From NCBI RefSeq assembly GCF_021155775.2, contig NC_060232.1, forward strand, positions 36,633,089-36,697,088: a stretch of DNA of 64,000 nucleotides, in the 5' to 3' direction. Of the stretch, positions 50,401 through 63,324 are shown in pieces. How positions within the stretch are numbered: the stretch's first letter is position 1; the number at the start of each line of letters is the position of its first letter. Under the pieces are notes generated by a model. That model was not told where the DNA came from. It worked only from the letters and a program-made list of their open reading frames with translations, and made no database searches. The stretch is from Neodiprion pinetum. Its lineage: Eukaryota > Arthropoda > Insecta > Hymenoptera > Diprionidae. Made by a program: the position numbers and the translations under genes.

Positions 50401-52410
50401 GAGACGGTCCGTCGTCCGCGTGACAAACCAGATATCACAACGAGGCAGGACGATTACTCGGCTGAATAATCGTTTCTGATAAGTGACGTGGGTACCTACT
50501 TTATCGGCTCGATCATAGCTCTGCCCCTTAATTCCGGCGCAGGACGATTAATCTCGTCACCCTTTTCGGTGTGATATTACGTTGTATGCAAGAGCTGTTC
50601 CAGGGCGGTGCTTTCGACGATTACAATCGCTTTGCACCAGTTTTGCAACGGACTGACTGTGTTCAGCTCGCATAATAAAGCCAAAAATGGGAGAATTTTA
50701 CGACCCCCGGAGTAGTTACGTCGAGCAACGCGGTTAAGAAGCCAGTTTATAGTTTTTAAAATATTGCAATGGAATGTGGTAATGAGGCGGAGGATTTTGT
50801 CTATTATACCAGTTATACAGGTAATAATACACGCGTAACCTGCACAAGCATGAAAATTAATCACTTTTTACGGTGTTGTTTTAACGACGTATATATAGGT
50901 ATATTCGCCTTAAAATAATGAGACACTTTTTCTCTCGACCAATATATTATTGTAATGTAATATGGTTGGGATACGTGCGGCCTTATCCGTTACCATTATT
51001 AATTCCTTTCTGCATTCCTTGGTAATTTTTTATTCATAAGTCGACAATTTCAGAGATTACGAATAAAATTCTTACGTCCGCTCAGAGGAACGCACAGTAA
51101 AGTGCCGCAAAGGTGATGGATGTCGATGCCGGGACACGACAGTGCGCCTCTGCCTTTCAACGCGTGAATAATACGTCATTTGCAGTTGGAGCAATAGAGA
51201 TTTCATACCTGCAATTTCACAAACACGGAATAACGCGTCGACTTAACCGTTTAACGTTATACTGAATATAATTATGACGAGGATGAGAGAATGACCCGTA
51301 CAATTAGTTGTTTTGTTTTTTTTTTTTTTTTTTTTAACCACATTTTCTATCATCTGTAATTAAGCGAGGAACGCGTTCGATAATACAAATAATAATGCGA
51401 ATGAAAACTTTGCAATAAGATTGAAATTTAATCGATTTTGAGAACTTGCCAAGAGAAAGCGAAACAAAAAAACAATAAATAAATTTATTCGGGGTCATCC
51501 GGGGGAACAAATATACAGAAGATCTCACCCTCCCACCTTGTATGTTTAAGCAAGAGAATAGTCGCATGTTAAGGTTAAGGTGCGATGCTGGAGCATGTAT
51601 TTATAAAACACAATTTTTTATCGATATTTTTCCGTGTTTTCTGCACTTTCTTTACTTTATCTGCGAACCTGTTATTTAAAAGTGCAAACTAGAATCACAA
51701 AGGCCCCGATAATCCAATAATTAATATCGATTTTACAAAATCGACAAATTCCCCGTGCCCCCTGTAACTAACTGGCGACCCGTGCATTTCTATTTACCGC
51801 GATCTGAATCTCGTATATACGTATACGAAAGTGCATGCAATAAACGAGCGGCTGCAAGTTTAAAGTTCGATCGATCCCGCGCATCGGATCGGACCGGATC
51901 GGATCGGTGCGGAATCCGTCCATCCAGGCCATCATCTGCACTACGAGGGCCCGGCGTTGCAGTGAAAGGAATACGCCCTGCGACGATGATCCGTGTCGGA
52001 TTTGAATCCAAGCAACCTGCCCGGCCGAGATTGTCTGCGTAATATACATGCATGTCGGTATTACACACACATATGTATATACGTATGATACTCGTGGCGA
52101 ACGCAATTCCAGATTGATACGTACAAAGGATATATATATATATATATGTGTGTATGTGTGTGCGTGTGCGTATACATGTGTTATAAATGTTATAAATGTT
52201 ATATATATATATATATATTAGACGGTCGTGTGCACGCGTAGTTCCTTGCCTTCTTTGTGCCTCCCATTGTGTTCGCTGAAAGACGAGGTGCAGGCAGGTA
52301 CTCTCAGAGGTTGTTTCTTGGGCGCCCGATGCCCCCTCTTCGCGAACCCGGAGGGGGCGCGTTACCCACGGTACCCCCTTATTAACCAAGAACCGCGCTC
52401 AGCAAGTTAG
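47459..52410. other. Unannotated stretch upstream of the third cuticle gene
   Basis: Contains scattered homopolymer runs (e.g. T-runs near 49725 and 51318), a composite AT/GT microsatellite at about 52132-52226, and short open frames without domain features. Regulatory DNA for the cuticle gene at 52545 may lie at its right end. Confidence 0.4.
52132..52226. repeat. Composite (AT)n/(GT)n microsatellite with ATGTTATAA repeats
   Basis: ATATAT, then TGTGTATGTGTGTGCGTGTGCG, then tandem ATGTTATAA units, then a second AT run. Confidence 0.8.
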
Positions 52411-52448
52411 TATAAATTCGCATCGTACTCATCCGTATTTGCATCAGT
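52411..52448 (+). promoter_or_regulatory. TATA box and initiator of the third cuticle gene
   Basis: TATAAATT at 52411-52418 and TCAGT at 52444-52448; the ATG follows at 52545 after a leader of about 100 nt. Confidence 0.75.
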
Positions 52449-52544
52449 ACCTGCAGGACTCGCCTACCGATTCGACCGAGTATCAAATTACCAGCAATTC
52501 CCGATTCACTGAGCTCTGCAGCGCGGTTGGATCCCTTCTCAATC

Positions 52545-52625
52545 ATGAAGATCTTCGTGAGTGAACGATTTCCGTTTTTATTTATTTTTTTTTTTTTCTC
52601 CTCCCTGTATCATCTTGTACCTACT

Positions 52626-52660
<35 letters not shown>

Positions 52661-52955
52661 CACTCTTTTCGTTACCGTTTCGCGTGACCGTGGATTTTTA
52701 TTTTTTATATTTTTCGACGGGAATTTTTTTTCCACGCCCGCGTAAATACCCGATTTCTCATCACACCGATTAACGCGTTGCAGATTATAGCGGTATTTGG
52801 ACTCGTGGCGGTGGCCCAGGCGCAGTACAACAGGTACAACCCTCAGTATAACTACAACACCAACGGGGGTAGAAATTGGGCGATCCTCAAGCAGAACCAG
52901 GACAGCTCTCCGGATGGTTCGTACGCTTACAGGTGAATTGCAAACTTCGATTTAA

Positions 52956-53002
<47 letters not shown>

Positions 53003-55588
53003 GCGAAGGTCGAACGGCCGTTGTAAATTGTTAATCTTAGGGCTCGTATTATCCGGTATTAATTATGTTTTCCTGGACCGCATTCCAGTCTGAATTATCG
53101 TTATTAATTTTATTTACCGACATTCGTTTCGCAAGATTCTCTGCTTCTTCGTGCTTCATATTATATTTCTTTTCTTCTCTTCGTTTTTTTTTCTTGTTTT
53201 TTTTTTTTACGTCAATTGATTCATTTTATGATTCGCAATTATTCTCATACCTTGCCTACTCGAAGGACGTGTCGTTCACTCGGTATTACGTATAACGCCA
53301 TTATGATCGGCACCTATACTTTAATTGTCCGGCGAATTTGATGGGATGGGTTTATTCTCATCCTTGGAACGTCAGCTCCACCGGCGTGTACGAAAAAACA
53401 TCGATGATTGCTATTTTTAGACACCATAATTTTCTTTTTCTAATCGCTGAGGGGAGGGGAGCTTTTTGTGTTCTATATCCAGGGTGTCGACCAGATTCTA
53501 CGGTAGCTTTCACTACCATTTCGAATTTACGGTTCAAGTAGGAAAATACCGATCGCAAATCGGTATCAAAACCAAAGTTGTAGATAATTAAATTTCCTAC
53601 AAGTTTAGTTATAACGATTTTCAGTAAAAACTTGAAAATGAACGAGTCATTTGACAAAAACGAATTTCCCCATAAATTCAAAATGGCGATCGAAGCTACT
53701 GTAAGATTTGGTTCTCGTTCTGGATTTAGTCAAAAAGACTTTGTAAATAAAAAGAGAAAATTGTGGTATGGAAAAATTGCAATTTCAAAAGTACATTATA
53801 ACTGAACTATCTTTGAAACGACTGATAAAGTGATAGTTGAAATTTCGGTATGAATTTTATTTCCTAATTCTTTGGTGTATATCATTTTTTTTTTCTATCC
53901 GAACAAAGAGACGGCTACACAAGCATGCAGGAACGGTGGATAATTACCTCTGATTTTAATCGTTGAAATAATACGCCGTGAGGCTGCAGTACATGAATAC
54001 AGGCATTATACAGCGGTTCGCAACACTTGCGCAATACGACATAATTAGCCCGACCATGTGGCCCACACGTTTCCGTAATTAAAACTGGGACATCCTTTGT
54101 CCGTCTAATCCGAGGACCTTGACCTACGGGAGGTTTTTCTTGTCTCCGTCCGATTAGCTGGCTAGCACGATTTTAATCAGGCGTCAATCGGGTACCCAGC
54201 TGGATCCTCGGTCGGTAAAAACAATCGCCAATCGAATCCTCGACTTGGATTAGTCACTTGTCGAATTCTCGGATCGCGATTATAAATTCCGACAGCTTTA
54301 TTACCGGCAATCATCTGCCGTAATTGACAGCGAATGACCGGCAATTACGCATGGATATCGGCGGCACGGTGCGGAGAGAGGATTAAATTTATCGCTGGCT
54401 ATTTTTGGAAGGTGGTTGCAGCCCGCGCGCGATATTCTAGTTGGCCAATTATTTCAAAATCCGCTCTTTAGAAATTACCGTTTATATATTCTGCATTCAC
54501 TGATTCCTAAGCTGAGTGCAGGTGATCATTTTTCTATTCAATTTGTCGGAATTAGATGATGAAAAATTTTAATTCAACTTGGTGCAAAAAAAAAAAAAAA
54601 AAATTGGGGAGAATTGATTATGAAATCCAAGAAATCTTGGGCGGTTCGGATTGTGAAGTATTTAAATATTCTTTATTACTTCGTTGCGATGCATTGAGAA
54701 AATATTGCACGGAAGCCACGCCTCGAGGCTTTCGTTACAGGATAATCGTTGGGATTCATAATGGCGTTGCGTAAACCGTCGCATCGCGTCGATCATATAC
54801 ATCCTTGAACGGAATCGGATAAAGGGATAACATTTTATCCGACTGCATAATTTTTCTCTCTGATGAAAATCCAGAAAATCAGAATGCTAGCAGCAGCTCA
54901 ATTATCTAGTATCATTTTCCGAACCGATAATTAGAAAGCTCATCCACTCCGCATAAAAAAATGTTGACTTGAATCAACAGTAAAATCTTATCTTGTTTCT
55001 ACAAAAAATTGATGTGCTCATTAGACAAACTAGTTTGACAAAAAGTTTCTTCGAATAAGAATTAAATCCGTTTCCCGTAACAAGAGCCTCACGTTCTGGT
55101 GTTTTCTGTGAAACTTGCCGCTCAACGCCGTCAGATAGGCAATCTTAGGTACACCTCGAACAGGCAGAGATACACGGTGTACCTTGTATTGCCTATCAGC
55201 CGGCGCAGATCGGCAAGTTTCACCGAAAACTCTCGTTATAAAATGAAAAATAGATATCTGGCTTATCGTTAGCTCGACTCACCCTTACTCCATTCTCTCC
55301 GCATTCCAATCTTTCAGCTACGACACGGAGAACGGAATTTCCGTCGCCGAGCAGGGACAACCGAAGAGCTTCGGACCCGGCAACCAAGTCGAGGTGGTCA
55401 GAGGCCAGTTCAGCTATTCGGCACCGGACGGCACCCCCATAACAGTGACGTACTACGCAGACGAAACTGGGTTCCATCCCAGCGGGGCCCACCTTCCGAC
55501 ACCGCCGCCAATCCCCCGGGCGATCCAGAAATCCCTGGCCTTCAACGCCGCGCATCCGGAGCCCCAGACGCCCTACAGGAGATACTGA
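52545..55588 (+). CDS. Cuticular protein, RR-1 type, 143 residues, with a 2.4-kb second intron
   Basis: Exons: 52545-52556 (MKIF, donor GTGAGT), 52784-52932 (after GTTGCAG, donor GTGAAT) and 55318-55588 (after CTTTCAG). Phases are 0 and 2, giving 143 residues. The signal peptide is MKIFIIAVFGLVAVAQA. An N-terminal QYNRYNPQYNYN segment precedes the RR-1 core, which the second intron splits inside SYAYSYDTENG. The core continues FSYSAPDGTPITVTYYADETGF and ends in GAHLPTPPPIPRAI. This is a secreted chitin-binding cuticle protein. Possible polyadenylation signal AATAAA at 55969-55974. Exact orthologue not assigned. Confidence 0.92.
52629..52660. repeat. T32 homopolymer in intron 1 of the third cuticle gene
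   Basis: An uninterrupted T-run within a wider T-rich stretch before the exon 2 acceptor. Confidence 0.9.
52957..53000. repeat. (TAA)n microsatellite in intron 2 of the third cuticle gene
   Basis: About 14 AAT trinucleotides, 25 bases after the exon 2 donor. Confidence 0.9.
55100..55230. repeat. Intronic hairpin of about 131 nt
   Basis: GTTTTCTGTGAAACTTGCCG on the left pairs with CGGCAAGTTTCACCGAAAAC on the right, continuing through GATAGGCAAT/ATTGCCTATC and GGTACACC/GGTGTACC to a loop of about 25-30 nt. It lies near the 3' end of intron 2 of the RR-1 gene. It may be a small MITE or a precursor-like hairpin. Confidence 0.75.
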
Positions 55589-55989
55589 TACGGTGTGCCT
55601 GCAGCGAAATTGAGGAACCGAGAACTCGCACCGATCGCCCCGAATCGCGACCCTATGCCTACATTTTAAGTCCGAGGCCAACCCCCCTCCTCCCACCCCT
55701 CCCCCGCCTTCTCCACCCTCCTTTTCCCTTGCGATCCAATTAACCAATTAACGATGCCACAATTATTGCAATTCGCGCGACTGTATAACACCTATGTTTA
55801 GCCCGCGATATTCAATTGTTATCTAATTTAAAAAATTATCCAATCATTATCTTAGACGGTAAACTCCGTCGGATTATACGCCTGTCTTATTTTCTTTTCA
55901 TTGATTAACCCAGTGCAGTGATTGCATAATTATTATTATTTTTGGTATTATTGTAATATCCATGCACGAATAAAAACCTGGCATATGCA

Positions 55990-58900
55990 GTTTATTTACA
56001 GTTATACGAGTCTCGTTGCTGACTTTTTTTTTCCACCCTTCTTCTCCTGTAATTTACATCGATTATTTTGTCTTCTCGGTCGGAAATGGAGCGGAGTAGA
56101 AGAGTCGACTGGATTTATAAATCGTTGAGTTTAGTATGGGAATATTTTAAAGAGGCTAATTTCAGAGAGTTGTCAAGACAAGAAGCCAATTACGCGGTGC
56201 ATCCTTCGGTTGAAACTGTAAAACTTGGCTTCGCAATGCAGTTTTACACGCGATTTAGTACTTGATATAACAATTTTTATGCATATCGACTGGCGCTGGG
56301 TCGTTAAATTTTGCATAATTGAGCAAAATCTATTAACACCAAGAGCGACGATTGGCATTTAACAGCTCATTATTTAGTATGGTGCAAGGCGTGGTTTGTC
56401 AAGGAGTGGCTGAATAAAAATAAACAAAAGTAAATAAAGTGGATAAAACTTGGAGGTTGTCGAATACCAATTTCGTATCTATAATATGTATAATTGCTAT
56501 AAACCATGGAATTATTATGTACATGGATATATACTATTGTATGCGTATGTAAATTTTGCTAAAACCGGGTTCGTGTCGATGAATTATTAGTGATCGTAAT
56601 ATCGTGATAAAGGTGAGCCAGTGAAAGCAGGACATCGTCACTTACCTAGACCTATTACACAACAATGTGTCAGGGTCTAACGCGGCATTCGGTCAGGCGA
56701 TTCACGTACGTTTTACAAAATCAAATAATATAAACCACCCAGATCGCGATTTTGTTCACAGCTTTTAATTGCGCTCGTATTAAACGTTTTCGCAATTTTT
56801 ACTCTCGAGTCTGAACTGATTTTACAGTTTCGAAAGTACTGCTTGTAATTAGTCAATCAATCGCAGTCTTTGAACCTTATTCATTGTTCACCGTTGCCGA
56901 TTAATCTTCTCTCGGAGAAAAATTTACGAGGCCTTAATACAACGATGATTGATGTCTTCTCAATTGCACGTGGTGAAAACTACAACAGCGTTGAACAGGG
57001 CGCTGTTTCACCATGAGAGATTTTCAATATCTGCAAACCTGTTAGCGAAACGATTTTAATCCGCGAATGGAAACATGTTTGTGATGTATCGCGAAAAATT
57101 CATACAATGGATGATTTTCAACGTATGACGTGTGAACAATGACCGTGGGAATTCTTGTTTGAATCTAGACACAAGAGTTCACGTTATGCGGCGCAAATTT
57201 ATTGTTCATTCTAAGACAAGCTCGGCATTCTCGACTTCGCGTTCTCTGATTGTTCTTCCGCGTTCGTATCAACTCAAAAGCGTTGCACTGGCTTATTAGA
57301 CTCGTTCATTGTTGAAAAATTGTCGCATAATTTTTTTCTACCAGAGACGAATAAGATTGTTACGTAAATTTTGTGTTTTGGAGAACGTACGCTTCTCGAG
57401 ATAGACAATGGCATACAAGCGAAAACAGCAGAGGCTCTGCTTGTGACGACACGATTTACGCATTTAAACCGAGATTTGAAGATGTGTAGCCAAAATACCG
57501 AGTTACGTAAAATTAATTGCTGGTCTGCAAGTAAAATTTCTCTTTTCATCTCGCGATCTTCATTAATTACGTTTAAACACACCGGTTTTTGAATAATTGT
57601 TATTGAATGTTGTTTCTGTTCCGTGGGCAGAGTGCAAACTCTATCGATAAAGTCAACGCTGTATAATGTTATCCCCACTGCTCCTTATACCGCTGACTTT
57701 CAGGTCACTTTTAATTACGCAGAATGAAAATAACAATGGAATTTTTCCAAATATCTTCAAGAGGGATCAAACGCGTCTCGAAATAGATACGAGATGGAAA
57801 TTTTCAGGGATAAACAAAAGATTAAAAATCCCACACCGCGATAAATTTCAATACAAAATAAAAATCAGTTTTGTAACCTCGACCAAAAAATCTGGATACA
57901 CGATACTATTCGGCTCGGTTTTATCATCATTTGTACAACTTTTTTTTCCAATTATACCAAAAATTTTATATTGGTTCCAGGATAAATCAATTTTCAACCT
58001 TATTCAATTAGAAAAAAAAAATAATATGGTAAATTAAATAAATTAACTTGACGTTGAAGTAACCAGAAAATTTAGTATTCGTAACTAAAACGGTACTGAA
58101 TAGTTACTTGTACCACATTTTCTCGCAATTCAAACTATACTTAAATCTTTATTGCAACAAATCTTGTATTTGACTACGATTCTCTGGTGACTACAACAGA
58201 TGAAATTTAAAACTCGGTAGAGGAAGCGTAGATTTCATCTGTGTGTGAAATTCTATGATATACGGTCGATTGGAACTATCGGATCTTCGGCAGGGCCAAT
58301 TAGCGTTTCTAAAATAGGATTAACGATCGTTTATGTAACGATATCAGTATAACCTGTGTAACAGAGCACAGCTGTAATAGATTTGAAACTTGACACGTTA
58401 CCTCACCTCGCGGTGTGCAGGAGGTCAAATTTAACGCGTAATATTTTTTGCCCAATTTTAAGGCCCTGTAATTAACGTTGAAAATTGACGAGATTTCGAT
58501 CCCTACTATATAATTAAATTGTAACCCATAAGTGTATAAATTTTAACGATGAGCAAACAAATATCAAGCAACATCGAATCCCTTTCCTCCAGGTAAACGT
58601 GTTCACTTTGACAGGCGTATATTTTGAATTAACACGGTATCTAGCGGTTAAAAATTTTCGATCAGTTATGGAGTTGCGATATTACATCTCTCCGGCATGC
58701 GGCGATTTCTATCAAACACGAGGGTCTTGGACAAACGGCCGAACATCCTTTACGTCGATACGATATTAATCGCGATAGCTCGTGAGAATCGCACGCACCA
58801 CGGCCCGAATCCCTTTCCCATTATGGTTATAAATTCTAACGATACACACGAAATCTGTATTTTGCATACAATCGGAAAACGGCGCCTCGGTCTACCGTTC

Positions 58901-60862
58901 CACTAGAAATATTTCGGCCAAGGTGCAACTGCGCGCTACAACGCGTACAAAACAATTTCATTACAGTTTGATCTTGCGCCAGAAATACAATTTTTTATTC
59001 TACTTTTATCTCGTCATTATTTCCTCCCTCCGATAGGTTTTGTTCTCATCTTATCTATCGACGATCGACTCGCGGATGATCTGGGATTCTTGTTTCCGCC
59101 GATTCTACACGTACGCGGTGAGACGGAGGCTCGGCGATTACGTTATACAGCGCAAGGCTGTAGGCCGTCTGGGAGGCGCGATGAAAATCGAAATCGAAGA
59201 GAAGGGAAAAAAGAAAAGTAAGAATGAATAATAAAAAAACAGAAAAAAAAAAAATAAAAAATACGAAATCTGTGGGTGGATCCCGCGTTAGCTCTCAATG
59301 TTGAGTGACGATAAACAAAAAATCACTTATTTACAACGTAATAAAATTTTGCACAAACCAGCAGACGACCATCGATAAAGAGAGAATCGCGAGTTGGAGG
59401 GAGAGAGCGAGAGGGAGAATATAATATCTAGATTAACGCCGGGATTTCCAATTCCGAACCGAATGGATGTCCTTAAGTATTTTTAAAAAAGCACTTTCTC
59501 TGCAACGCAATTACTCCCTGAAAGATTTCGTCGGCACGAATTGTCGACTAAATGTTCAAAATGCAAACAATGATTATCAGGCATTCCGAATGATCAAGAA
59601 GACACCTGTCAGCATGGCTCTTGGTTGCACACAAATCCGATTTCGAGTATGCGATACGAGACAGGTGCGTTGCGAAACATCCGCGAAAGTAACGATAAGC
59701 CCGTAAATCTCTAAACGATGTGGCAGGTGAGATAAGATGAAAAAAAATTAAACTCCCTCACTTTCTCAGAGTTATTATAATCGTTTCGATTGTAATTAGC
59801 TGTGACAGATGTTACGACGGGACGGTAATTGCAGGGGTTGGCTGTTAACGGATAACGGATAATTGTGCGCTGCGCACACATTCGAAAAATCTACATTGCA
59901 AAATTGAGTACCACGGATAGTTGCAGTCTGCAGGTGCAATTATACAGTTGCGATGCGGTTCTAGTTCTTGATCCAGCTCCGTGTGGAACATGCCGGTCTG
60001 GTTATAATGAAGCACGGAGTTCGCATGAGTAGTTATAATAGCTAAGGTACCAGCGACTTGATCTCGGGATTGACCTTTGTAACTTTATTGGCTCATCACT
60101 CGAGCGCAGAGGTGAGGATAGTTGGATGCTGAACCGTCTGGAAATAAGTGAGAATATCGTGCAAATATCGGCTGACTGAGTGCAGTTTTATCGCCGCGAC
60201 GTTGGGGCTGCAAAAGAGTCGCGGGGGAATCGTAACGAGAAAGGGTCGCGATCACGGCTCGGAGCCAAGGCTGCTGGGCTATATATACCTGCCATGTACG
60301 ACATCGGAATTTCATGATATTTTGAATTCTGTTGATCAACCTTCGAAAAATGAAAAATCCATTTGTAAATGTCTAGGTATAATATGGATGTGTGATATAA
60401 ATTACGGATCGCGTCCGGGCGACATTCCGGTATCGGTAACAAATTCGCAGGGAATTTGAATTCCACACGTGGTATGATAGTGTTAGCGCAGGGTCGTCAT
60501 GCGACATCCGTTTTAACGACAACTTGAATTCGATATGTATGCCTGAGGCGAACAAACACGTAGAAACCGCGAAATCCGTGTACGTGTACGTGCAAATTTA
60601 AACTGCCGGGGATCTATGAATATTTGTAAATTAATGGATGTACACCGGACAAGTGGTAATAATATTTGTTTTTTACCATTTTTAATTCTGTCGTTTGGTT
60701 TTGTTTTATCTTTTCTTTTTTCCCTTCACATTAACTCATCCTCGGATTTGCGTGCGCGAATTAACATCTACAAGTCGAGACTAATCAAGGGATGAGCCGA
60801 TTTGACAATACCGCGCCGGCACCTGATTGGAGGAGACGATTAGCCGCTACTGATCAATTTGG
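55990..60862. other. Intergenic stretch between the third and fourth cuticle genes
   Basis: AT-rich with short open frames, a GA-rich tract near 59395-59420 and A-runs near 59245. No supported exon or repeat family. Confidence 0.4.
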
Positions 60863-60897
60863 TATAAATGGTGCGGGATCCGTATCCAGAAATCAGA
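60863..60897 (+). promoter_or_regulatory. TATA box and initiator of the fourth cuticle gene
   Basis: TATAAAT at 60863-60869 and TCAGA at 60893-60897, with a leader of about 50 nt to the ATG at 60943. Confidence 0.8.
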
Positions 60898-60942
60898 TTC
60901 ATCCGAAGTTTTATCCTATCGGGAGCATCTTCTACTCTGACC

Positions 60943-62459
60943 ATGCAGTTCCTAGTGAGTGATCTATCCGAATAGTTATCGAGTTATTATCACCGGACGA
61001 TCGTTTCTACAGTCACTTATAATTTTTGATCGATAAAATATACCTAATAATCGAAAACGAGGCAGAGTTTGTACTCGGTAATCGAAGCGAAAAAATAAGG
61101 GAGTAAATTACTACCCGAGGAATTATTGTCGTACGAACTTAATTGTTCTTTAATTCCAGATCGTCGCTTGCGCTCTTTTGGGCGTGGCTCTTGGCCAGTA
61201 CAACACATACCAAGGCTTCCCAGGCTACCAGGGCTACCAGGGATACCCAGGATACCAGGGATACCGGGGATACCAGGGATACCAGGGATACCCAGGATAC
61301 CAGGGATACCAGGGATACCCAGGATACCAGGGATACCGTGGCTACCCCGGATTCCAGCCCGCCAAGCCTGTTGAGACCAAAGAGAAGGAAATAGTCCCGG
61401 TCAAATCGGTCTTCCCCGTCAATCCAGTCGTCACTCCAGTCTACACCAAGGGAGCGTACGAAAGGTAGGCCAGAATTCGAATCCTGACTATTGACTCGGT
61501 CGTCGACAAGGGGCCTTCGACTTTTTGACCGTTTATAAATGGTAATTTTCTACCCTGGAACGAACGTCGATTGTAAATTTGCATCATCTTTCCCAGCGGA
61601 GTCTACGCCCGTATTTTGGCCCAGGAACAGGATGTCTCTCCGGACGGTTCTTACTCCTACAGATACAGTACTGACAACGGAATCTCCGCTGCCGAGAGCG
61701 GCTCTCCCGCCAACGGTCCCACCGGTCCAGTAGAGGTAAATAATACTCGGTCTAATTGGTGGCAAAACATTTTTATCCCCGAGTAATCGATTCTCTCGAC
61801 CGGTTACTGCCCAGTTTATTCTTCTTCGCTTTGCCTTTTAATTAACCTCTCTCTCTCACTCCTCCCCCTCCGTTGAAAGAATTACGATTTCTCGTGAAAT
61901 TCTGTTGCGCACGCCAGTCGTAAACGATTGATTATTACCAGCAAACCGAATTGGGAAGGGGAAAATAAGGTAAAAGAATCAAACAATACCCGATGAGTAA
62001 GGTCACGATTTTAAGGCCACCGCAGTTAAAAATTTCGAAACACCGCCGTGCGAGGTATAAAGTCGACCGCGATGTCAGGATCCAGACAAACCCCCCGACA
62101 TTTTGCATCGGACTTTACGTCCCCTTATCTCACTTTATCAATCGTCGATGCACACGCACCTTCGCGTACGAAGACCGCACTCCACTACTCGTACCGCTCT
62201 CGATACGGAGCGATAACCCTTCTTCCTCCCGGATGTCAAACGCTCATGCGCATTTCCGTTCCAGGTTGTAAACGGAGAGTACTCTTACGTCGCCCCCGAC
62301 GGTACTCCCTTCCAAGTCCGATACGTCGCTGACGGAAACGGCTTCCACCCCCAGGGTGTCCACATCAGCACTGTAGGTTCAGGATACGCCCGACAGTACG
62401 AGGGTCGCGCCCTTAACGTTGCGGCTAAGCCCGTAGAAGCAGCAAAGAACAAGGAATAA
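60943..62459 (+). CDS. Cuticular protein, RR-1 type, with GYQGYP repeats, 216 residues
   Basis: Exons: 60943-60954 (MQFL, donor GTGAGT), 61160-61464, 61597-61735 and 62265-62459 (TAA). Phases 0, 2 and 0 join without a stop. The signal peptide is MQFLIVACALLGVALG. Residues about 17-62 are a tandem Gly-Tyr array (GYQGYPGYQGYRG pattern). A KEKEIVPVKS linker and then the RR-1 core follow (SPDGSYSYRYSTDNG, GEYSYVAPDGTPFQVRYVADGNGF). The tail differs from other RR-1 proteins: the usual PxxP stretch is replaced by GVHISTVGSGYARQYEG. Gly-Tyr repeats are typical of proteins that cross-link or phase-separate in cuticle, so a matrix role beyond chitin binding is plausible. AATAAA at 62584-62589. Confidence 0.92.
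61206..61350 (+). repeat. Coding minisatellite of 9-bp units
   Basis: Repeated TACCAGGGA-type nonamers encode the GYQ/GYP/GYR array. Because the unit is a multiple of three and lacks stop codons, all three forward frames are open through it. Confidence 0.9.
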
Positions 62460-62589
62460 GGACCTGCGTATTTATTTGGAAACAAACTAGCGTTAGTTAT
62501 TAATCTGCTTGGCTTGAGGGCCACATTTGTTGTAATGTGCAATTTCACCGACCGACATGAGAATTAGAAGTGGAAGATGAATTAATAAA

Positions 62590-63324
62590 GTTTCAACTAT
62601 AATTCAAACAAAACAATTTGCCTTTATCATATTGTTACACACATCCTGATCTGATCCTGACGAGTATCACATTATAGATATTGTTATTATAGAAAATTTC
62701 AGCAAAATCCAGGGTACAGTTGCAAAAACGATGCGAATAATTTTAGAATTGCAGGAAAATGTGACGCAAGAAACTATTTGTAGTATATAATCGTAGTGAT
62801 TGTCGCTGCTATTACATTTTATGGTTATTACAACATCGAATGTGTTTGTTTAGATTTCTGCTTCTTGTTCGGCTAAACAAGGTCTTGATATCAATCTATT
62901 GTTGTACAAACGTGAGATGATCGAAATGGCTGGAAAAAGTTTGGAACGAACAGTGACCGTAGATCAAAAACTGTACAGTAATACATGCTAGATTTTCAGC
63001 AGATTACAGGTACAAGACTGATTTTCGCGTCACACTCAGAACTATACTTTTCAGTGATGGTAAAAAATGAGAATAGTCAAGGACTGTGTACTACAGTAAC
63101 CTACGGAACTATGGAAATTTCAATGCTGGCGAATCAAATTCTCACGTCTGTCTGCCTATTATACCTTAAGTTTTAATGAAATTCCGTGATTTACGACCGT
63201 GTAATACAACTTCCTCGTAGCAAGAGGCATCCACGTTCAATCTCACGGGCTTGGGCAAATTCGAAGGTCGAGATGAGTAGCCGGACGAACACGTTCTCAA
63301 TGCGATATATGGGGCATGCCACGT
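62590..63324. other. Intergenic DNA after the fourth cuticle gene
   Basis: No gene, repeat or RNA recognised. Confidence 0.4.

Noticed and set aside
50135..50479. 114-codon frame with HxC-rich segment
   Set aside because: The cysteine/histidine pattern comes from a CA/TG-rich stretch and has no zinc-finger spacing.
55220..55747. 175-codon minus-strand frame rich in G and R
   Set aside because: Antisense to exon 3 of the RR-1 gene.
57274..57678. 134-codon minus-strand frame
   Set aside because: No recognisable motif, promoter or splice support.
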